DNA of 64,000 nucleotides from DASXYG01 sp036502625. Lineage in GTDB: Bacteria > Actinomycetota > Actinomycetes > Streptosporangiales > Streptosporangiaceae. The DNA is taken from the NCBI GenBank assembly GCA_036502625.1, contig DASXYG010000081.1, positions 1-64,000 on the forward strand, given 5' to 3'. The position numbers and the translations under genes are program-made. The notes below the pieces were generated by a model. It saw nothing but the letters and a program-made list of their open reading frames with translations. It ran no database searches and was not told where the DNA came from. Shown here piece by piece: positions 7,989-17,660 of the stretch (position 1 is the stretch's first letter; every line of letters begins with the position of its first letter).

Positions 7989-8693
7989 GTGGATACACGG
8001 TTGTACATCTGGGTGAACGGCCTGACGCGTGCCACCCCGTGGGCGCATACGGTCCTGACGGCGTACGCGGTGTGGGCGGGCCTTGTCCTGCTCGCCGGGA
8101 TGCTCGTCGGCGGCTGGGCGTGGGGGCGCCGGCAGCCCGACGCGCCGCGCCGGTTCGCCACGGTGCTGCTGACCGGCGTCGGCGTGGTCGTCGCGGTCGG
8201 GTTGAACAAGGCCGTGATCACCAAGCTCTTCGACCGCCCGCGCCCGTGCACCACCGTGCACCACGCGCTGAGCCTGGTCCCCTGCACACCCGACAACGCG
8301 TTCCCCAGCGACCACGCGCTGCTGGCCGGCGCGTTCGCGGCCGGGCTGCTGCTGCTCAACCGCGCGCTCGGCACGGTCGCGGCGGTCGCCGCGGTCTACG
8401 TCGCGTTCGGCCGGGTGTACATCGGCATGCACCACCCCGGAGACGTCGCGGCCGGGCTGGTCCTGGGCGCGGTGATCACGGTGGTCGTCGTGCTGGCGCT
8501 GCGCGGGGTGGCGACCCGGCTCGCCGAGGCGCTGAACCGTACGGCGATCGGCCCGGTCATCGCCGCGCGCGAGGGGCACGGCATTCCCGCGGCGGACGCG
8601 GTGCCGGTAGCCGAGCGGCGGGCGCTGCCGCCGCCGTCCCGGGAGACCGAGGGCGGCCGGATGCCGCGGCGGTCGGCCGCGCGCCGCCACTGA
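7989..8693 (+). CDS. PAP2-family membrane phosphatase
   Basis: A 234-residue integral membrane phosphatase. The three phosphatase motifs are present in order: KLFDRPRP, the PSDH motif (in NAFPSDHALLAG), and RVYIGMHHPGDV carrying the catalytic His and Asp. Several hydrophobic segments surround them. Relatives act on phosphatidic acid, diacylglycerol pyrophosphate or undecaprenyl pyrophosphate on the outer face of the membrane. The GTG at 7989 is chosen because the first membrane segment begins soon after it; an upstream in-frame start at 7893 would add a non-hydrophobic 32 residues. It is divergent from cbiM. Confidence 0.87.
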   Translation: MDTRLYIWVNGLTRATPWAHTVLTAYAVWAGLVLLAGMLVGGWAWGRRQPDAPRRFATVLLTGVGVVVAVGLNKAVITKLFDRPRPCTTVHHALSLVPCTPDNAFPSDHALLAGAFAAGLLLLNRALGTVAAVAAVYVAFGRVYIGMHHPGDVAAGLVLGAVITVVVVLALRGVATRLAEALNRTAIGPVIAAREGHGIPAADAVPVAERRALPPPSRETEGGRMPRRSAARRH

Positions 8694-8764
8694 GCCGTAC
8701 GCCCGCACCGGCGAGCAGGCGGCGGCCACCCCGCATCGAGCGCGGAGAAACCCGGTTTCGTTAG

Positions 8765-8792
8765 GTTCGGCGAACTATTAGACTGTCGAACT
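8765..8792. promoter_or_regulatory. Palindromic operator before the MarR gene
   Basis: GTTCGGCGAAC is a perfect 11-bp palindrome (8765-8775), and GTCGAACTA just before the start repeats its right half (GCGAACTA). This places one and a half sites directly on the marR start, as expected for an autorepressor. Confidence 0.55.
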
Positions 8793-9272
8793 ATGAGCGA
8801 CGCTAACGAACCGGCCGGGCCGGGCGGCGCCGCGCCCGACGAGATCGACACGGCGGTCTGGACGTTGCTCCGCCTGTCCCGCATGATCGAGCGCGCGCAG
8901 ACGGAGCTGACCGTGCCGCAGTACCGCGTGCTGCGCCTGGTCGGCGCCGGCGAGGAGAGCTCCGCCCGGGTCGCCGAACGGCTGTCCGTCCGCCGCCCGA
9001 CGCTGACCGCCGCGGCCGACGGCCTGGTCGCGTCCGGCTATCTGGCGCGCGAGCCCGACCCCAGCGACCGCCGGGTGGTGCGGCTGTGCCTGACACCGTC
9101 CGGCGGCGAGGTCCTCGACCGTACGAACGCGGCGCTGCGCGAGCGCCTCGGCGAGGTGCTCTCCGGGCTGCCCGCGCCCGACCGGCTGTTCGCGCTGCTC
9201 GGCGAGGTCGGCGACGCGCTCGACGCCCGGCGCGCCGCCCGTGAGGCCGAGTCCATGGCGGGGCGCCGATGA
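8793..9272 (+). CDS. MarR-family transcriptional regulator
   Basis: A 159-residue winged-helix repressor: the dimerisation helix IDTAVWTLLRLSRMIE, the recognition helix region SVRRPTLTAAADGLVASGYL, and the wing DPSDRRVVRLCLT that is diagnostic for MarR. Its stop overlaps the start of the ABC exporter by four bases (ATGA), so both are translated together. This arrangement is standard for a repressor that controls its own efflux pump and is released by the exported or related compound. The palindrome over its start supports autoregulation. Confidence 0.92.
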   Translation: MSDANEPAGPGGAAPDEIDTAVWTLLRLSRMIERAQTELTVPQYRVLRLVGAGEESSARVAERLSVRRPTLTAAADGLVASGYLAREPDPSDRRVVRLCLTPSGGEVLDRTNAALRERLGEVLSGLPAPDRLFALLGEVGDALDARRAAREAESMAGRR

Positions 9273-12200
9273 CGGCCGGAACCGGCTGGCTGCGCCGCCT
9301 GCTCGGCTACTGCTGGCGCCACCGCCGCGGGCTGGTCATCGCCATGAGCGGCGCCTTCGCCGCCATGGCCGCGACCGCCGTGGTCCCGCTGATGGAGCGG
9401 GTGATCATCGACGACGTGATCGTCACGCCCCGGGTGCCGCTCGTCCCGTGGGCGATCGGGCTGCTGGTCGCCGCGATCGTGGTATTCGGCGGCAGCTACC
9501 TCCGCCGCTACTACGGCGGCCGCCTCGCCCTCGACGTCCAGTACGACCTGCGTACGGAGCTGTTCCAGTCGGTCTCCCGGTTCGACGGCGCGCGTCAGGA
9601 CGAGCTGGACACCGGCCAGCTCGTCGGCCGCTCCACCTCCGACCTCACGCTGGTACAGGGCATGCTCGGCATGGTGCCGTACTCCGTGACGGGGCTGCTG
9701 CAGTTCGTCGTCGCGCTCGTCGTGATGCTGACGCTGTCGCCGCTGCTCACCGTGGTGGCGCTCGCGGTCGTCCCGGCGCTGTGGTTCGTCGCGCTGCGCA
9801 GCCGCGCCCGCCTGTTCCCCGCCACGTGGGACGCCCAGCAGCAGGCCGGCGAGGTGGCGGGCGTCGTCGAGGCGGCGGTCACCGGCGTGCGCGTCGTGAA
9901 GGGCTTCGGCCAGGAGGGGCAGGAGCTCGGCAAGCTGGAGACGGCCGGGCAGTCGCTGTTCGCCAAGCGGCTGCGCGCCCTGCGGCTGAACTCCCGCTAC
10001 ACCCCGGCGCTGCAGTCCGTCCCGGCGCTCGGGCAGGTCGGCGTGCTGGCCCTCGGCGGCTGGCTGGCCGCGCGCAACCACATCACGCTCGGCACCTTCC
10101 TGGCGTTCTCCACCTACCTGGCGCAGCTCTCCGGCCCGGTGCGCATGCTCTCCGGGCTGATCACCATCGGCCAGCAGGCGCGGGCCAGCGTCGTCCGCGT
10201 GTTCGAGGTGATCGACACCGCGCCCCTGGTCACCGAGAAGCCCGACGCCGCCGACATCGACCTCGACGACAGCCCCGACGCCATCTCCTTCGACGACGTG
10301 ACGTTCGGCTACCTCCCGTCCCAGCCGGTCCTGCGCGACATGTCGCTGCACGTCCGCGCGGGGGAGACGGTCGCCCTCGTCGGGGCGTCCGGGTCGGGTA
10401 AGTCCACGGTGTCGATGCTGCTGCCGCGGTTCTACGACGTCCAGGAGGGCGCGCTGCGCGTCGGCGCGGACGACGTACGCGACCTGCGCATCGACTCGCT
10501 GCGCGCGGCGATCGGAATGGTCGCGGAGGAGAGCTTCCTGTTCTCCGAGTCGGTCGCCGACAACATCGCGTACGGCAGGCCCGAGGCCACGCGCGAGCAG
10601 ATCGCCGCCGCGGCGCGCGCCGCCGAGGCCGACGGCTTCATCAGCCGGCTCCCGGACGGCTACGACACCGTGGTGGGCGAGCAGGGGCTGACGCTGTCCG
10701 GCGGGCAGCGCCAGCGGGTGGCGCTGGCCCGCGCGCTGCTCACCGACCCGCGCATCCTCCTGCTCGACGACGCCACGTCCGCGGTCGACGCCCGCGTCGA
10801 GGCCGAGATCCACGACACCCTGCGCCGCGTCATGCGCGACCGTACGACCCTGCTCATCGCCCACCGCAAGTCCACGCTCCAGCTCGCCGACCGCATCGCC
10901 GTGCTCGAGGGCGGCCGCGTCGTCGCGATCGGCACCCACGCCGAGCTCACCCGTACGTGCGGGCTCTACCGCCTGCTGCTGTCCGGGCCCGGCGACGACG
11001 CCGAGACCGTCGAGGTCCAGCCGGTCGACGACCCCCGCGTCGACGGGGTCACGCCCGCGCTGTGGGACCCCGCGCGCGCCCCCGACCCGTCCCCGGCGAC
11101 GGCGCTGGGGTCCGGTGTCGCGCCGGCGGCCGGGCGCGCGGCCGGGCAGATGCGCGGCGCCGGCGGCGGCACCCGCGCGCTGGCCGCGCTGCCCGCCACG
11201 CCCGACCTCCTGGAGAAGGTCGAGAAGCTGCCCCCGGCCACCGACCCGCCGGACGTCGACGACGCGTACGCGCGGGCCGCCGAGCCGCGGTTCAGCCTGC
11301 GCGGCGTGCTCAGCCGGTTCCGCGGGCCGCTGCTCGCCGGGCTGGTCCTGGTCGCGCTCGACGCGCTGGCCGGCCTCGCCCTGCCGGCGCTGATGCGCAA
11401 CGGCATCGACCAGGGCGTGGAGCACGGGCAGTACGCCGCGGTGCTCGTCGCGTCCGCGATCGCGCTGGTCGTGGCGCTCGTCGACTGGGTCGTGCAGATC
11501 GGCCAGATCCGGGTGACCGGCCGCATGGGCGAGCGCATCCTCTACACCCTGCGCGTCAAGATCTTCGCGCACCTCCAGCGGCTCGGCCTCGACTACTACG
11601 AGCGCGAGATGACCGGCCGCATCATGACCCGCATGACCACCGACGTCGACGCCCTGTCGTCGTTCCTGCAGACCGGGCTGGTGACCGCCGTCGTCAGCGT
11701 GCTGTCGTTCGCCGGCATCCTGGTCGCGCTGATCGTCCTCGACTCGGGGCTCGCGCTCGTGGTGCTGTGCGTGCTGCCCGTGATGATCGTCGCGACGCTG
11801 GTGTTCCGCACCAAGGCGTCCGCGGCGTACCAGGAGGCGCGCGACAAGGTCAGCGTCGTCAACGCCGACCTCCAGGAGAACGTCTCCGGCCTGCGCGTCG
11901 CCCAGGCGTTCCGCCGCGAGGACCACAACCGCGCCCGGTTCGCGCGCCGCAGCGCCGACTACCGCAACACCCGCACCCGCGCCCAGCGCTACATCGGGCT
12001 GTACTTCCCGTTCGTGCAGTTCCTGTCCACGGTGGCGGCGGCGCTCGTGCTGTGGGCCGGCGCCGACCGCGTCCACGCCGGCACGCTCACGGTCGGCGCG
12101 CTCATCGCGTACCTGCTGTACATCGACCTGTTCTTCTCGCCCGTCCAGCAGCTCTCGCAGGTCTTCGACGGCTACCAGCAGGCCGCCGTCGGCGTCTCCC

Positions 12201-13015
12201 GCATCCGCGACCTGCTGCGCACCCCCACGTCCACCCCCGAGTCGCCGGACCCGCGACCGGCCGGCCGGCTGCGCGGCGAGATCGTCCTCGACGACGTCCA
12301 CTTCAGCTACATCTCGGCCACCCACGAGGCGCTGTCGGGCGTCGGGGTGCGCATCGAGCCCGGCCAGACGGTCGCGCTCGTCGGCGAGACCGGTGCGGGC
12401 AAGTCGACGCTGGTGAAGATGGTGGCCCGGTTCTACGACGTCACCGAGGGCGCCGTCCGCGTCGACGGGGTCGACGTCCGGTCCTACGACCTGGCGTCGT
12501 ACCGCCAACGCCTCGGCGTCGTGCCGCAGGAGTCCTACCTCTTCTCCGGCAACATCCGCGACGCCATTGCCTACGGCCGCCCGTCCGCCACGCCCGCGGA
12601 GATCGAGTCCGCGGCCCGCTCGGTCGGCGCGCACGACATGATCGCCACGTTCCCCGGCGGCTACCTCCAGCCGGTCGGCGAACGCGGCCGCTCGCTGTCC
12701 GCGGGCGAACGTCAGCTCATCGCGCTGGCCCGCGCCCAGCTCGTCGACCCCGACATCCTGCTGCTCGACGAGGCCACCGCCGCCCTCGACCTCGCTACCG
12801 AGGCCCGCGTGACGGAGGCCACCGAGGCGCTGACCCACCGTCGCACGACCCTGGTCGTGGCCCACCGCCTCACCACGGCCGCCCGCGCCGACCGCATCAT
12901 CGTCCTGGCCGACGGCCGGATCGTCGAGGACGGCGACCACGCCACCCTGCTCGCCTCCGGCGGCGCGTACGCGGAGATGTGGCAGACGTTCACCGGCGAC
13001 ACCGTGCTCACGTGA
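9269..13015 (+). CDS. Full-length fused ABC exporter (TMD-NBD-TMD-NBD)
   Basis: A 1248-residue single-chain exporter, twice the usual half-transporter length. Order: TMD1 (residues ~1-320), NBD1 with Walker A GASGSGKST (~372), LSGGQRQ (~475) and LLLDDATSAVD; a Pro/Ala-rich linker (~580-680); TMD2; NBD2 with GETGAGKST (~1038), signature LSAGERQ (~1142) and LLLDEATAALD. NBD1 has Asp instead of the catalytic Glu, and NBD2 has a changed signature. Both changes fall in the same composite ATP site, so one site is degenerate and the other canonical, as in heterodimeric exporters such as TM287/288. Likely drug or lipid efflux under MarR control. Confidence 0.93.
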   Translation: MTAGTGWLRRLLGYCWRHRRGLVIAMSGAFAAMAATAVVPLMERVIIDDVIVTPRVPLVPWAIGLLVAAIVVFGGSYLRRYYGGRLALDVQYDLRTELFQSVSRFDGARQDELDTGQLVGRSTSDLTLVQGMLGMVPYSVTGLLQFVVALVVMLTLSPLLTVVALAVVPALWFVALRSRARLFPATWDAQQQAGEVAGVVEAAVTGVRVVKGFGQEGQELGKLETAGQSLFAKRLRALRLNSRYTPALQSVPALGQVGVLALGGWLAARNHITLGTFLAFSTYLAQLSGPVRMLSGLITIGQQARASVVRVFEVIDTAPLVTEKPDAADIDLDDSPDAISFDDVTFGYLPSQPVLRDMSLHVRAGETVALVGASGSGKSTVSMLLPRFYDVQEGALRVGADDVRDLRIDSLRAAIGMVAEESFLFSESVADNIAYGRPEATREQIAAAARAAEADGFISRLPDGYDTVVGEQGLTLSGGQRQRVALARALLTDPRILLLDDATSAVDARVEAEIHDTLRRVMRDRTTLLIAHRKSTLQLADRIAVLEGGRVVAIGTHAELTRTCGLYRLLLSGPGDDAETVEVQPVDDPRVDGVTPALWDPARAPDPSPATALGSGVAPAAGRAAGQMRGAGGGTRALAALPATPDLLEKVEKLPPATDPPDVDDAYARAAEPRFSLRGVLSRFRGPLLAGLVLVALDALAGLALPALMRNGIDQGVEHGQYAAVLVASAIALVVALVDWVVQIGQIRVTGRMGERILYTLRVKIFAHLQRLGLDYYEREMTGRIMTRMTTDVDALSSFLQTGLVTAVVSVLSFAGILVALIVLDSGLALVVLCVLPVMIVATLVFRTKASAAYQEARDKVSVVNADLQENVSGLRVAQAFRREDHNRARFARRSADYRNTRTRAQRYIGLYFPFVQFLSTVAAALVLWAGADRVHAGTLTVGALIAYLLYIDLFFSPVQQLSQVFDGYQQAAVGVSRIRDLLRTPTSTPESPDPRPAGRLRGEIVLDDVHFSYISATHEALSGVGVRIEPGQTVALVGETGAGKSTLVKMVARFYDVTEGAVRVDGVDVRSYDLASYRQRLGVVPQESYLFSGNIRDAIAYGRPSATPAEIESAARSVGAHDMIATFPGGYLQPVGERGRSLSAGERQLIALARAQLVDPDILLLDEATAALDLATEARVTEATEALTHRRTTLVVAHRLTTAARADRIIVLADGRIVEDGDHATLLASGGAYAEMWQTFTGDTVLT

Positions 13016-13022
13016 CGCGGGT

Positions 13023-14324
13023 CTAGCGGAGGACCGAGGCGCGGGTCTCCTTCATGGTGAGGACCGTGACGAAGCTGATCGCGGCGCCGACGGCTACGTA
13101 CCAGAAGAAGACGCTGGGGTGGCCGGAGTCGTTGAGGGCGGTGATGACCAGGGGCGCGGTGCCGCCGAAGACGGCGACGGTGATGTTGTACCAGGCGCCG
13201 ATGCCCAGGCCGCGTAGCTCCGTGGGGAACAGCTCGCTCATGATGGCCGGGGCCAGGGAGCTCATCAGGCTGTACAGGCCGAGGCCGACGCAGAAGACGA
13301 TGAGCAGGTTGCCGATTCCGGGGCCGATCAGCAGCGACAGGGGCACGATCAGCACGGCGATCGCGGCGGACCAGAACAGGAGCTGCGGGCGGCGGCCGAA
13401 CCGGTCCGACAGCATGCCGAACGGGTACTGCAACACCACGAACAGCGCGGTCGCCACCGAGAGCGCGATGAACACGTCGCCGGCGTCCGCCTTGCGCGCG
13501 GTCACCGCGAACGGCGTCAGCGCCGAGAAGAACGTGTAGTAGCAGAGCGTGTTCAGCAGCGTGATGCCGACGATCTGCATGACGGCCTTCGGGTGGTGCC
13601 GGAGGATCACCCAGAACGGGTTGCGTACGGCCCGCGCCTTCGCCTTGTTCGACTCGAACTGCTCGGTCTCCGCCATGTCGCGGCGCAGCCAGATGCCCGT
13701 GACGCCGAGCAGCCCGCCGACCAGGAACGGGATGCGCCATCCCCAGCTCGCCACGGCGCCCTCGCTGAGGGTGTTCGCCAGCAGTGCGCCCAGCAGCGAC
13801 GCCAGCAGCACGGACGTGCCCGTGGAGATGTAGAAGAACGCGGAGTAGCGGCCGCGGCGCTCCGGCGGCGCGATCTCGGCCAGGTACGCCGAGGCGTTCG
13901 CCACCTCGCCGCCCAGCGACATGCCCTGCGCGATCCGCGCCACGAGCAGCAGGATCGGCGCCAGCCAGCCGACGGCGGAGAACGTCGGCAGGATCGCGAT
14001 CAGCAGCGAGCCGCCCGCCATCAGCACGATCGTCAGCATCATCGCGGCCTTGCGCCCGCGCAGGTCCGCGAACCGGCCGAGCAGGTAGCCGCCGAGCGGC
14101 CGGAAGAAGAACGCCAGGGCGTACGTCGCGAACGTGCTGATCAGCGCGAGCGCCGGGTTGGCCGGGTCGAAGATCTGCGTGGCGAAGTAGATCGAGAACG
14201 TCGCGTAGACGGTCCAGTCGTACCACTCGATCGCGTTCCCGACGCTGGCCGCGAGGAGCGTGCGCACCGGCAGCCGGTGCCGTTCGACACCGGCGGACGT
14301 GGTCTCAGGGGGAGTTCCGGCCAT
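13023..14324 (-). CDS. MFS transporter, metabolite:H+ symporter (MHS) group
   Basis: A 433-residue 12-helix carrier. MHS hallmarks: SVGNAIEWYDWTVYATFSIY near the N-terminus, RPLGGYLLGRFADLRGRK between helices 2 and 3, ARIAQGMSLGGEVANASAY, and WGWRIPFLVGG. These usually take up small carboxylates (shikimate, citrate, proline betaine, dicarboxylates). ATG at 14324 has GGAGGATCGC upstream. It converges on the ABC exporter with a seven-base gap and diverges from the FmdA-type hydrolase, which could act on its substrate. A second MHS carrier is at 24445-25767. Confidence 0.9.
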   Translation of the reverse strand: MAGTPPETTSAGVERHRLPVRTLLAASVGNAIEWYDWTVYATFSIYFATQIFDPANPALALISTFATYALAFFFRPLGGYLLGRFADLRGRKAAMMLTIVLMAGGSLLIAILPTFSAVGWLAPILLLVARIAQGMSLGGEVANASAYLAEIAPPERRGRYSAFFYISTGTSVLLASLLGALLANTLSEGAVASWGWRIPFLVGGLLGVTGIWLRRDMAETEQFESNKAKARAVRNPFWVILRHHPKAVMQIVGITLLNTLCYYTFFSALTPFAVTARKADAGDVFIALSVATALFVVLQYPFGMLSDRFGRRPQLLFWSAAIAVLIVPLSLLIGPGIGNLLIVFCVGLGLYSLMSSLAPAIMSELFPTELRGLGIGAWYNITVAVFGGTAPLVITALNDSGHPSVFFWYVAVGAAISFVTVLTMKETRASVLR

Positions 14325-14530
14325 GCGATCCTCCAGGTCGATCCGCCCGCGCCGTTCCGGTCAAGCCGATTCCGCCGAACAGCAAAGCACGAACCAAGGA
14401 ACCGGGTCGATGGCTGGATGATCTCGAAAGCATCACCGGGCGCCGCGCGGCCGCCGGTCGCGGGGGGTTGGAGAACGGGTCCGCGGCGGGGTTGGGTGGG
14501 GGGGACGGACGACGCGACGGAGGAGGGTTC

Positions 14531-15442
14531 ATGCGGGTGGGGCCGGGGCGGGTGCACTACGTGTGGGACAACGCCATTGAGCCGATCGCGCGGGTCGGGG
14601 GCGGCGGCGAGGTGGTCGTGGAGACCGTCGACGCGGGCGGCGGGCAGATCTCGGCCGGGTCGGGGCCGGGGCCGGGGGACGTCGCGGGGCTGGACTTCGC
14701 GCGGGTGAACCCGGTCACCGGGCCGATCGTCGTGGACGGGGCGCGGGCGGGGGACGCGCTCGTGGTCGACGTGCTGGACGTGGCGGTGGGGGAGTGGGGG
14801 TGGACGGCGAACATCCCGGGGTTCGGGCTGCTCGCGGCGGACTTCCCGGACGCGCACCTGCGGGTGTCCGCGATCGGTGACGGGGTCGCCGAGCCGCTGC
14901 CGGGGCTCGGGGTGCCGGTGGTTCCGATGATCGGGACGATCGGGGTGGCGCCGGACGACGCGGGCGAGCATTCGATCGTGCCGCCGCGGCGGTGGGGCGG
15001 GAACATGGACATCCGGCACGTCGGGCCGGGGGCGCGGCTGGTCCTGCCGGTGGGGGTCGACGGTGCGCTGCTGTCGCTGGGCGACGTGCACGCCGCGATG
15101 GGGGACGGGGAGATCTGCGGCACGGGCATCGAGACGTCCGCGACCGTACGGCTGCGGGTCGGGCTGCTGCCCGGGGGCGCGCCCGGCACACCGGTGATCG
15201 AGACGGACGCGCGCGCCCAGCGGACCGGTCCGGCGCTGGCCACCACCGGCATCGGGCCCGACCTCATGGAGGCGGCGCGGGAGGCGAGCCGGGCGCTGGT
15301 CGAGGAGGTCGCCCGGCGTACGGGACTGGCCGCCGTCGACGCGTACCTGCTGGCCAGCGTCACCGCGGACCTGAAGATCAGCGAGGTGGTGGACGCGCCG
15401 AACTGGGTGGTGTCCGCGCACATCCCGATGGCCGTGCTCTGA
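14531..15442 (+). CDS. Acetamidase/formamidase family protein (FmdA-like)
   Basis: A 303-residue cytoplasmic amidohydrolase. Family features: HYVWDNAIEPIARV at the N-terminus, GPIVVDGARAGDALVVDV, RRWGGNMDIRHVGPGARLVLPV with conserved metal-site residues, SLGDVHAAMGDGEICGTGIE, and the C-terminal DLKISEVVDAPNWVVSAHIP. It probably hydrolyses a short amide to acid plus ammonia. ATG at 14531 chosen for GGAGGAGGG six bases upstream; an earlier in-frame start adds only Gly/Arg-rich sequence. Its end is six bases from the end of the convergent amidase gene, so two amide-hydrolysing enzymes face each other here. Confidence 0.9.
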   Translation: MRVGPGRVHYVWDNAIEPIARVGGGGEVVVETVDAGGGQISAGSGPGPGDVAGLDFARVNPVTGPIVVDGARAGDALVVDVLDVAVGEWGWTANIPGFGLLAADFPDAHLRVSAIGDGVAEPLPGLGVPVVPMIGTIGVAPDDAGEHSIVPPRRWGGNMDIRHVGPGARLVLPVGVDGALLSLGDVHAAMGDGEICGTGIETSATVRLRVGLLPGGAPGTPVIETDARAQRTGPALATTGIGPDLMEAAREASRALVEEVARRTGLAAVDAYLLASVTADLKISEVVDAPNWVVSAHIPMAVL

Positions 15443-15448
15443 CCCCGG

Positions 15449-16882
15449 TCAGCCCAGCATCGGCGGCGGGTTGTCGCGGACGACGTGGGTGGCCTGCTCG
15501 TAGGCCTTGGCGGCGGACAGGACGGAGAGGTCCGCGGCCGGGCGGCCGATGAGGGTGACGCCCATGGGCAGGCCGGACGGGCCGAGGCCGGCCGGCATGC
15601 CGAGGGCGGGCAGGCCCGTCATGGACCACGGGGCGACCGTCTCCATCCAGCGGTGGTACGTGTCCATCTCGCGGCCGGCGATCTCGCGCGGCCAGTGCGT
15701 GGCCGCGTCGAACGGGAAGACCTGGGCGCTCAGCGCGAGGATGTAGTCGTACGTCTCGAACATCTCCAGGACGGCGGCGTACCACGCGTCGCGCTCGCCC
15801 ATGGCACGGGTGATGTCCAGCGCGGTGACCTTCAGGCCCTGCTCGATCTCCCACAGCGCCTCGGGCTTGACCTGGCGGCGCAGCGCCGGGTCGGCGTACA
15901 GGCCGTGGCGGCCGAGGTTCGCCCACCAGCGCCAGGTCAGGAACGCCTGCCAGATGCGCTCCGGGGCGAACGCCGGCCGTACGGGGTCAACGCGGGCGCC
16001 GAGCGACTCGAACACCGGCAGCGCGGACGCGCACACGTCGAGCACGCCGGGTTCGGTGGCCAGATAGCCGTCCCAGTCACCGACCCACGCGATGCGGGCA
16101 CCGCGCAGGTCGCGCGGCGTCACCGGGGGCGCGAACCGCGCGGGGTCCTCGCGGTTGGACAGCGGCGCGGCGTCGTCCGGGCCCGCCATGACCCGGAGCA
16201 GCGCGGCGACGTCGTCGACCGTGCGGCCCATCGGGCCGAGCACGGCCAGTTGCTGCACGAACCCGGGCGTGGGCACCCGGCCGAACGACGGGCGCAGCCC
16301 GTACACGTTGTTGAACGCGGCGGGATTGCGCAGCGAGCCCATGTAGTCGCCGCCGTCGGCGACCGGCAGCATCCGCAGCGCCAGCGACGCGCCCGCGCCG
16401 CCGCTGCTCCCGCCCGCCGTGCGGGTGGTGTCGTACGGGTTGGTCGTGGTGCCGTACACGCTGTTGTACGACTGCGAGCCCAGCCCGAACTCGGGGACGT
16501 TCGTCTTGCCGATGATGATCGCCCCGGCGGCGCGGATGCGCGCGACGAACGTGTCGTCGGTGTCCGCGACCTGGTCGGCGAAGATCGGTGAACCGTTGGT
16601 CCAGGGGAGGCCGCGCGCGGCGGCGAGGTCCTTCACGGCGTGCGGCATGCCGTGCATCCAGCCGTGGTAGCGCCCGGCGGCGAGGTCGCGGTCCCGCTCG
16701 GCGGCCTCGGCGAGCAGCTCGTCGCGGTCGCGCAGCGCCACGATCGCGTTGACCCGCGGGTTGTACACCGCGATGTGGTCCAGGTACGCCCGCATGACCT
16801 CGGCGCACGAGACGGCGCGCGTACGGATGAGCTCGGAGAGCTCGATCGCGTCCAGCCGGACGAGGTCGGGCGTGTCACCCAC
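15449..16882 (-). CDS. Amidase signature family enzyme
   Basis: A 477-residue amidase with the Ser-cisSer-Lys arrangement: catalytic Lys in HAVKDLAA (about residue 84), the glycine/serine stretch GGSSGGAGAS (about 158-167) and nucleophile region GGDYMGSLRNPA. The long C-terminal part ends LIGRPAADLSVLSAAKAYEQ, as in family members. GTG start at 16882 has AGGAG seven bases upstream and overlaps the end of the enoyl-CoA hydratase gene by eight bases. It is the last gene of the CoA-transferase/hydratase/amidase operon, so the operon may handle an amide whose acid is then activated to CoA. Confidence 0.92.
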   Translation of the reverse strand: MGDTPDLVRLDAIELSELIRTRAVSCAEVMRAYLDHIAVYNPRVNAIVALRDRDELLAEAAERDRDLAAGRYHGWMHGMPHAVKDLAAARGLPWTNGSPIFADQVADTDDTFVARIRAAGAIIIGKTNVPEFGLGSQSYNSVYGTTTNPYDTTRTAGGSSGGAGASLALRMLPVADGGDYMGSLRNPAAFNNVYGLRPSFGRVPTPGFVQQLAVLGPMGRTVDDVAALLRVMAGPDDAAPLSNREDPARFAPPVTPRDLRGARIAWVGDWDGYLATEPGVLDVCASALPVFESLGARVDPVRPAFAPERIWQAFLTWRWWANLGRHGLYADPALRRQVKPEALWEIEQGLKVTALDITRAMGERDAWYAAVLEMFETYDYILALSAQVFPFDAATHWPREIAGREMDTYHRWMETVAPWSMTGLPALGMPAGLGPSGLPMGVTLIGRPAADLSVLSAAKAYEQATHVVRDNPPPMLG

Positions 16883-17660
16883 GGCGGTTCTCCTGATCGC
16901 GGTCGAGGAAGGCGGTGATGGCGCGGCGGAAGTCGGGGAAGTCGACCGCTGGGCCGGCGCCGGCGGCGCGCGCGGTGTCGAGGGCGGCGTCGGTGCCGAC
17001 CGAGACGGCGTGCTTGGCGGCGCGCAGCGCGGCGGGCGGGTGCCGGACGATGGACCTGACCAGGGCGGTCGTCGTCTCGTTGAGGATGTCCTCGGGGACG
17101 GCGCGGTTGGCCAGGCCGAGGCGTACGGCCTGCTCGGCGGTGACCAGGCGGCCGGTGTAGAGCAGCTCGCGGGCGACGGCCGGGCCGGTGAGCAGGCTGA
17201 TGCGCGCGGCGAACGCGGGGCTGGCCAGGATGCCGAGCCGCGCGATGGGCATGCCGATGCGCGCGGTCTCGCCGAGGACCCGCAGGTCGCAGGCCAGCGC
17301 GAGCTGGCATCCGGCGCCCGCGGCGGCGCCGTCCACCTGCGCGACCACCGGCACGGGCAGCCGCTCGATCGCGGTGAACGCGGCCTCCATGCGGGCGAAG
17401 CTGTCGTCGACGTCCGCCGGTTCGGCGCGGACCCACTCCCGCATGTCCGACCCCGCGCTGAACGTGCCGCCGGCGCCGCGGACGATCACCGCGCGCAGCG
17501 ACTCGTCCGTGCCGAGCCGTACGCACTCCGCGGCGAGGTCGGTCCAGTCGTCGCCGCTCAGCGCGTTGCGGCGGCTCCCGGAGCCGATCACGAGGTCGAC
17601 CACGCCCGGCAGGTCGGCGTGCGGCGCGACCTCGACGCTGTGGTCGCCCGGCCCGGTCAC
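16875..17660 (-). CDS. Enoyl-CoA hydratase/isomerase family protein
   Basis: A 261-residue crotonase-fold protein: RNALSGDDW, the oxyanion-hole strand GGTFSAGSDMREW, DGAAAGAGCQLALACDLRV, and LLYTGRLVTAEQAVRLGLA. The Glu equivalent to rat Glu164 appears kept (RELL), but the position of Glu144 (PE) reads Pro-Ile here, so simple hydration is doubtful; isomerase, dehalogenase or lyase chemistry is possible. GTG start at 17660 overlaps the CoA-transferase stop as GTGA, the clearest choice although the frame stays open upstream. Middle gene of the three-gene operon. Confidence 0.87.
   Translation of the reverse strand: MTGPGDHSVEVAPHADLPGVVDLVIGSGSRRNALSGDDWTDLAAECVRLGTDESLRAVIVRGAGGTFSAGSDMREWVRAEPADVDDSFARMEAAFTAIERLPVPVVAQVDGAAAGAGCQLALACDLRVLGETARIGMPIARLGILASPAFAARISLLTGPAVARELLYTGRLVTAEQAVRLGLANRAVPEDILNETTTALVRSIVRHPPAALRAAKHAVSVGTDAALDTARAAGAGPAVDFPDFRRAITAFLDRDQENRRG

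Noticed and set aside
9038..12940. A 1300-codon open frame on the minus strand across the ABC exporter
   Set aside because: It is the codon-phase shadow of a high-GC gene: composition is Arg/Gly/Ala/Val/Asp-rich without domains, and the plus strand has full ABC motifs.
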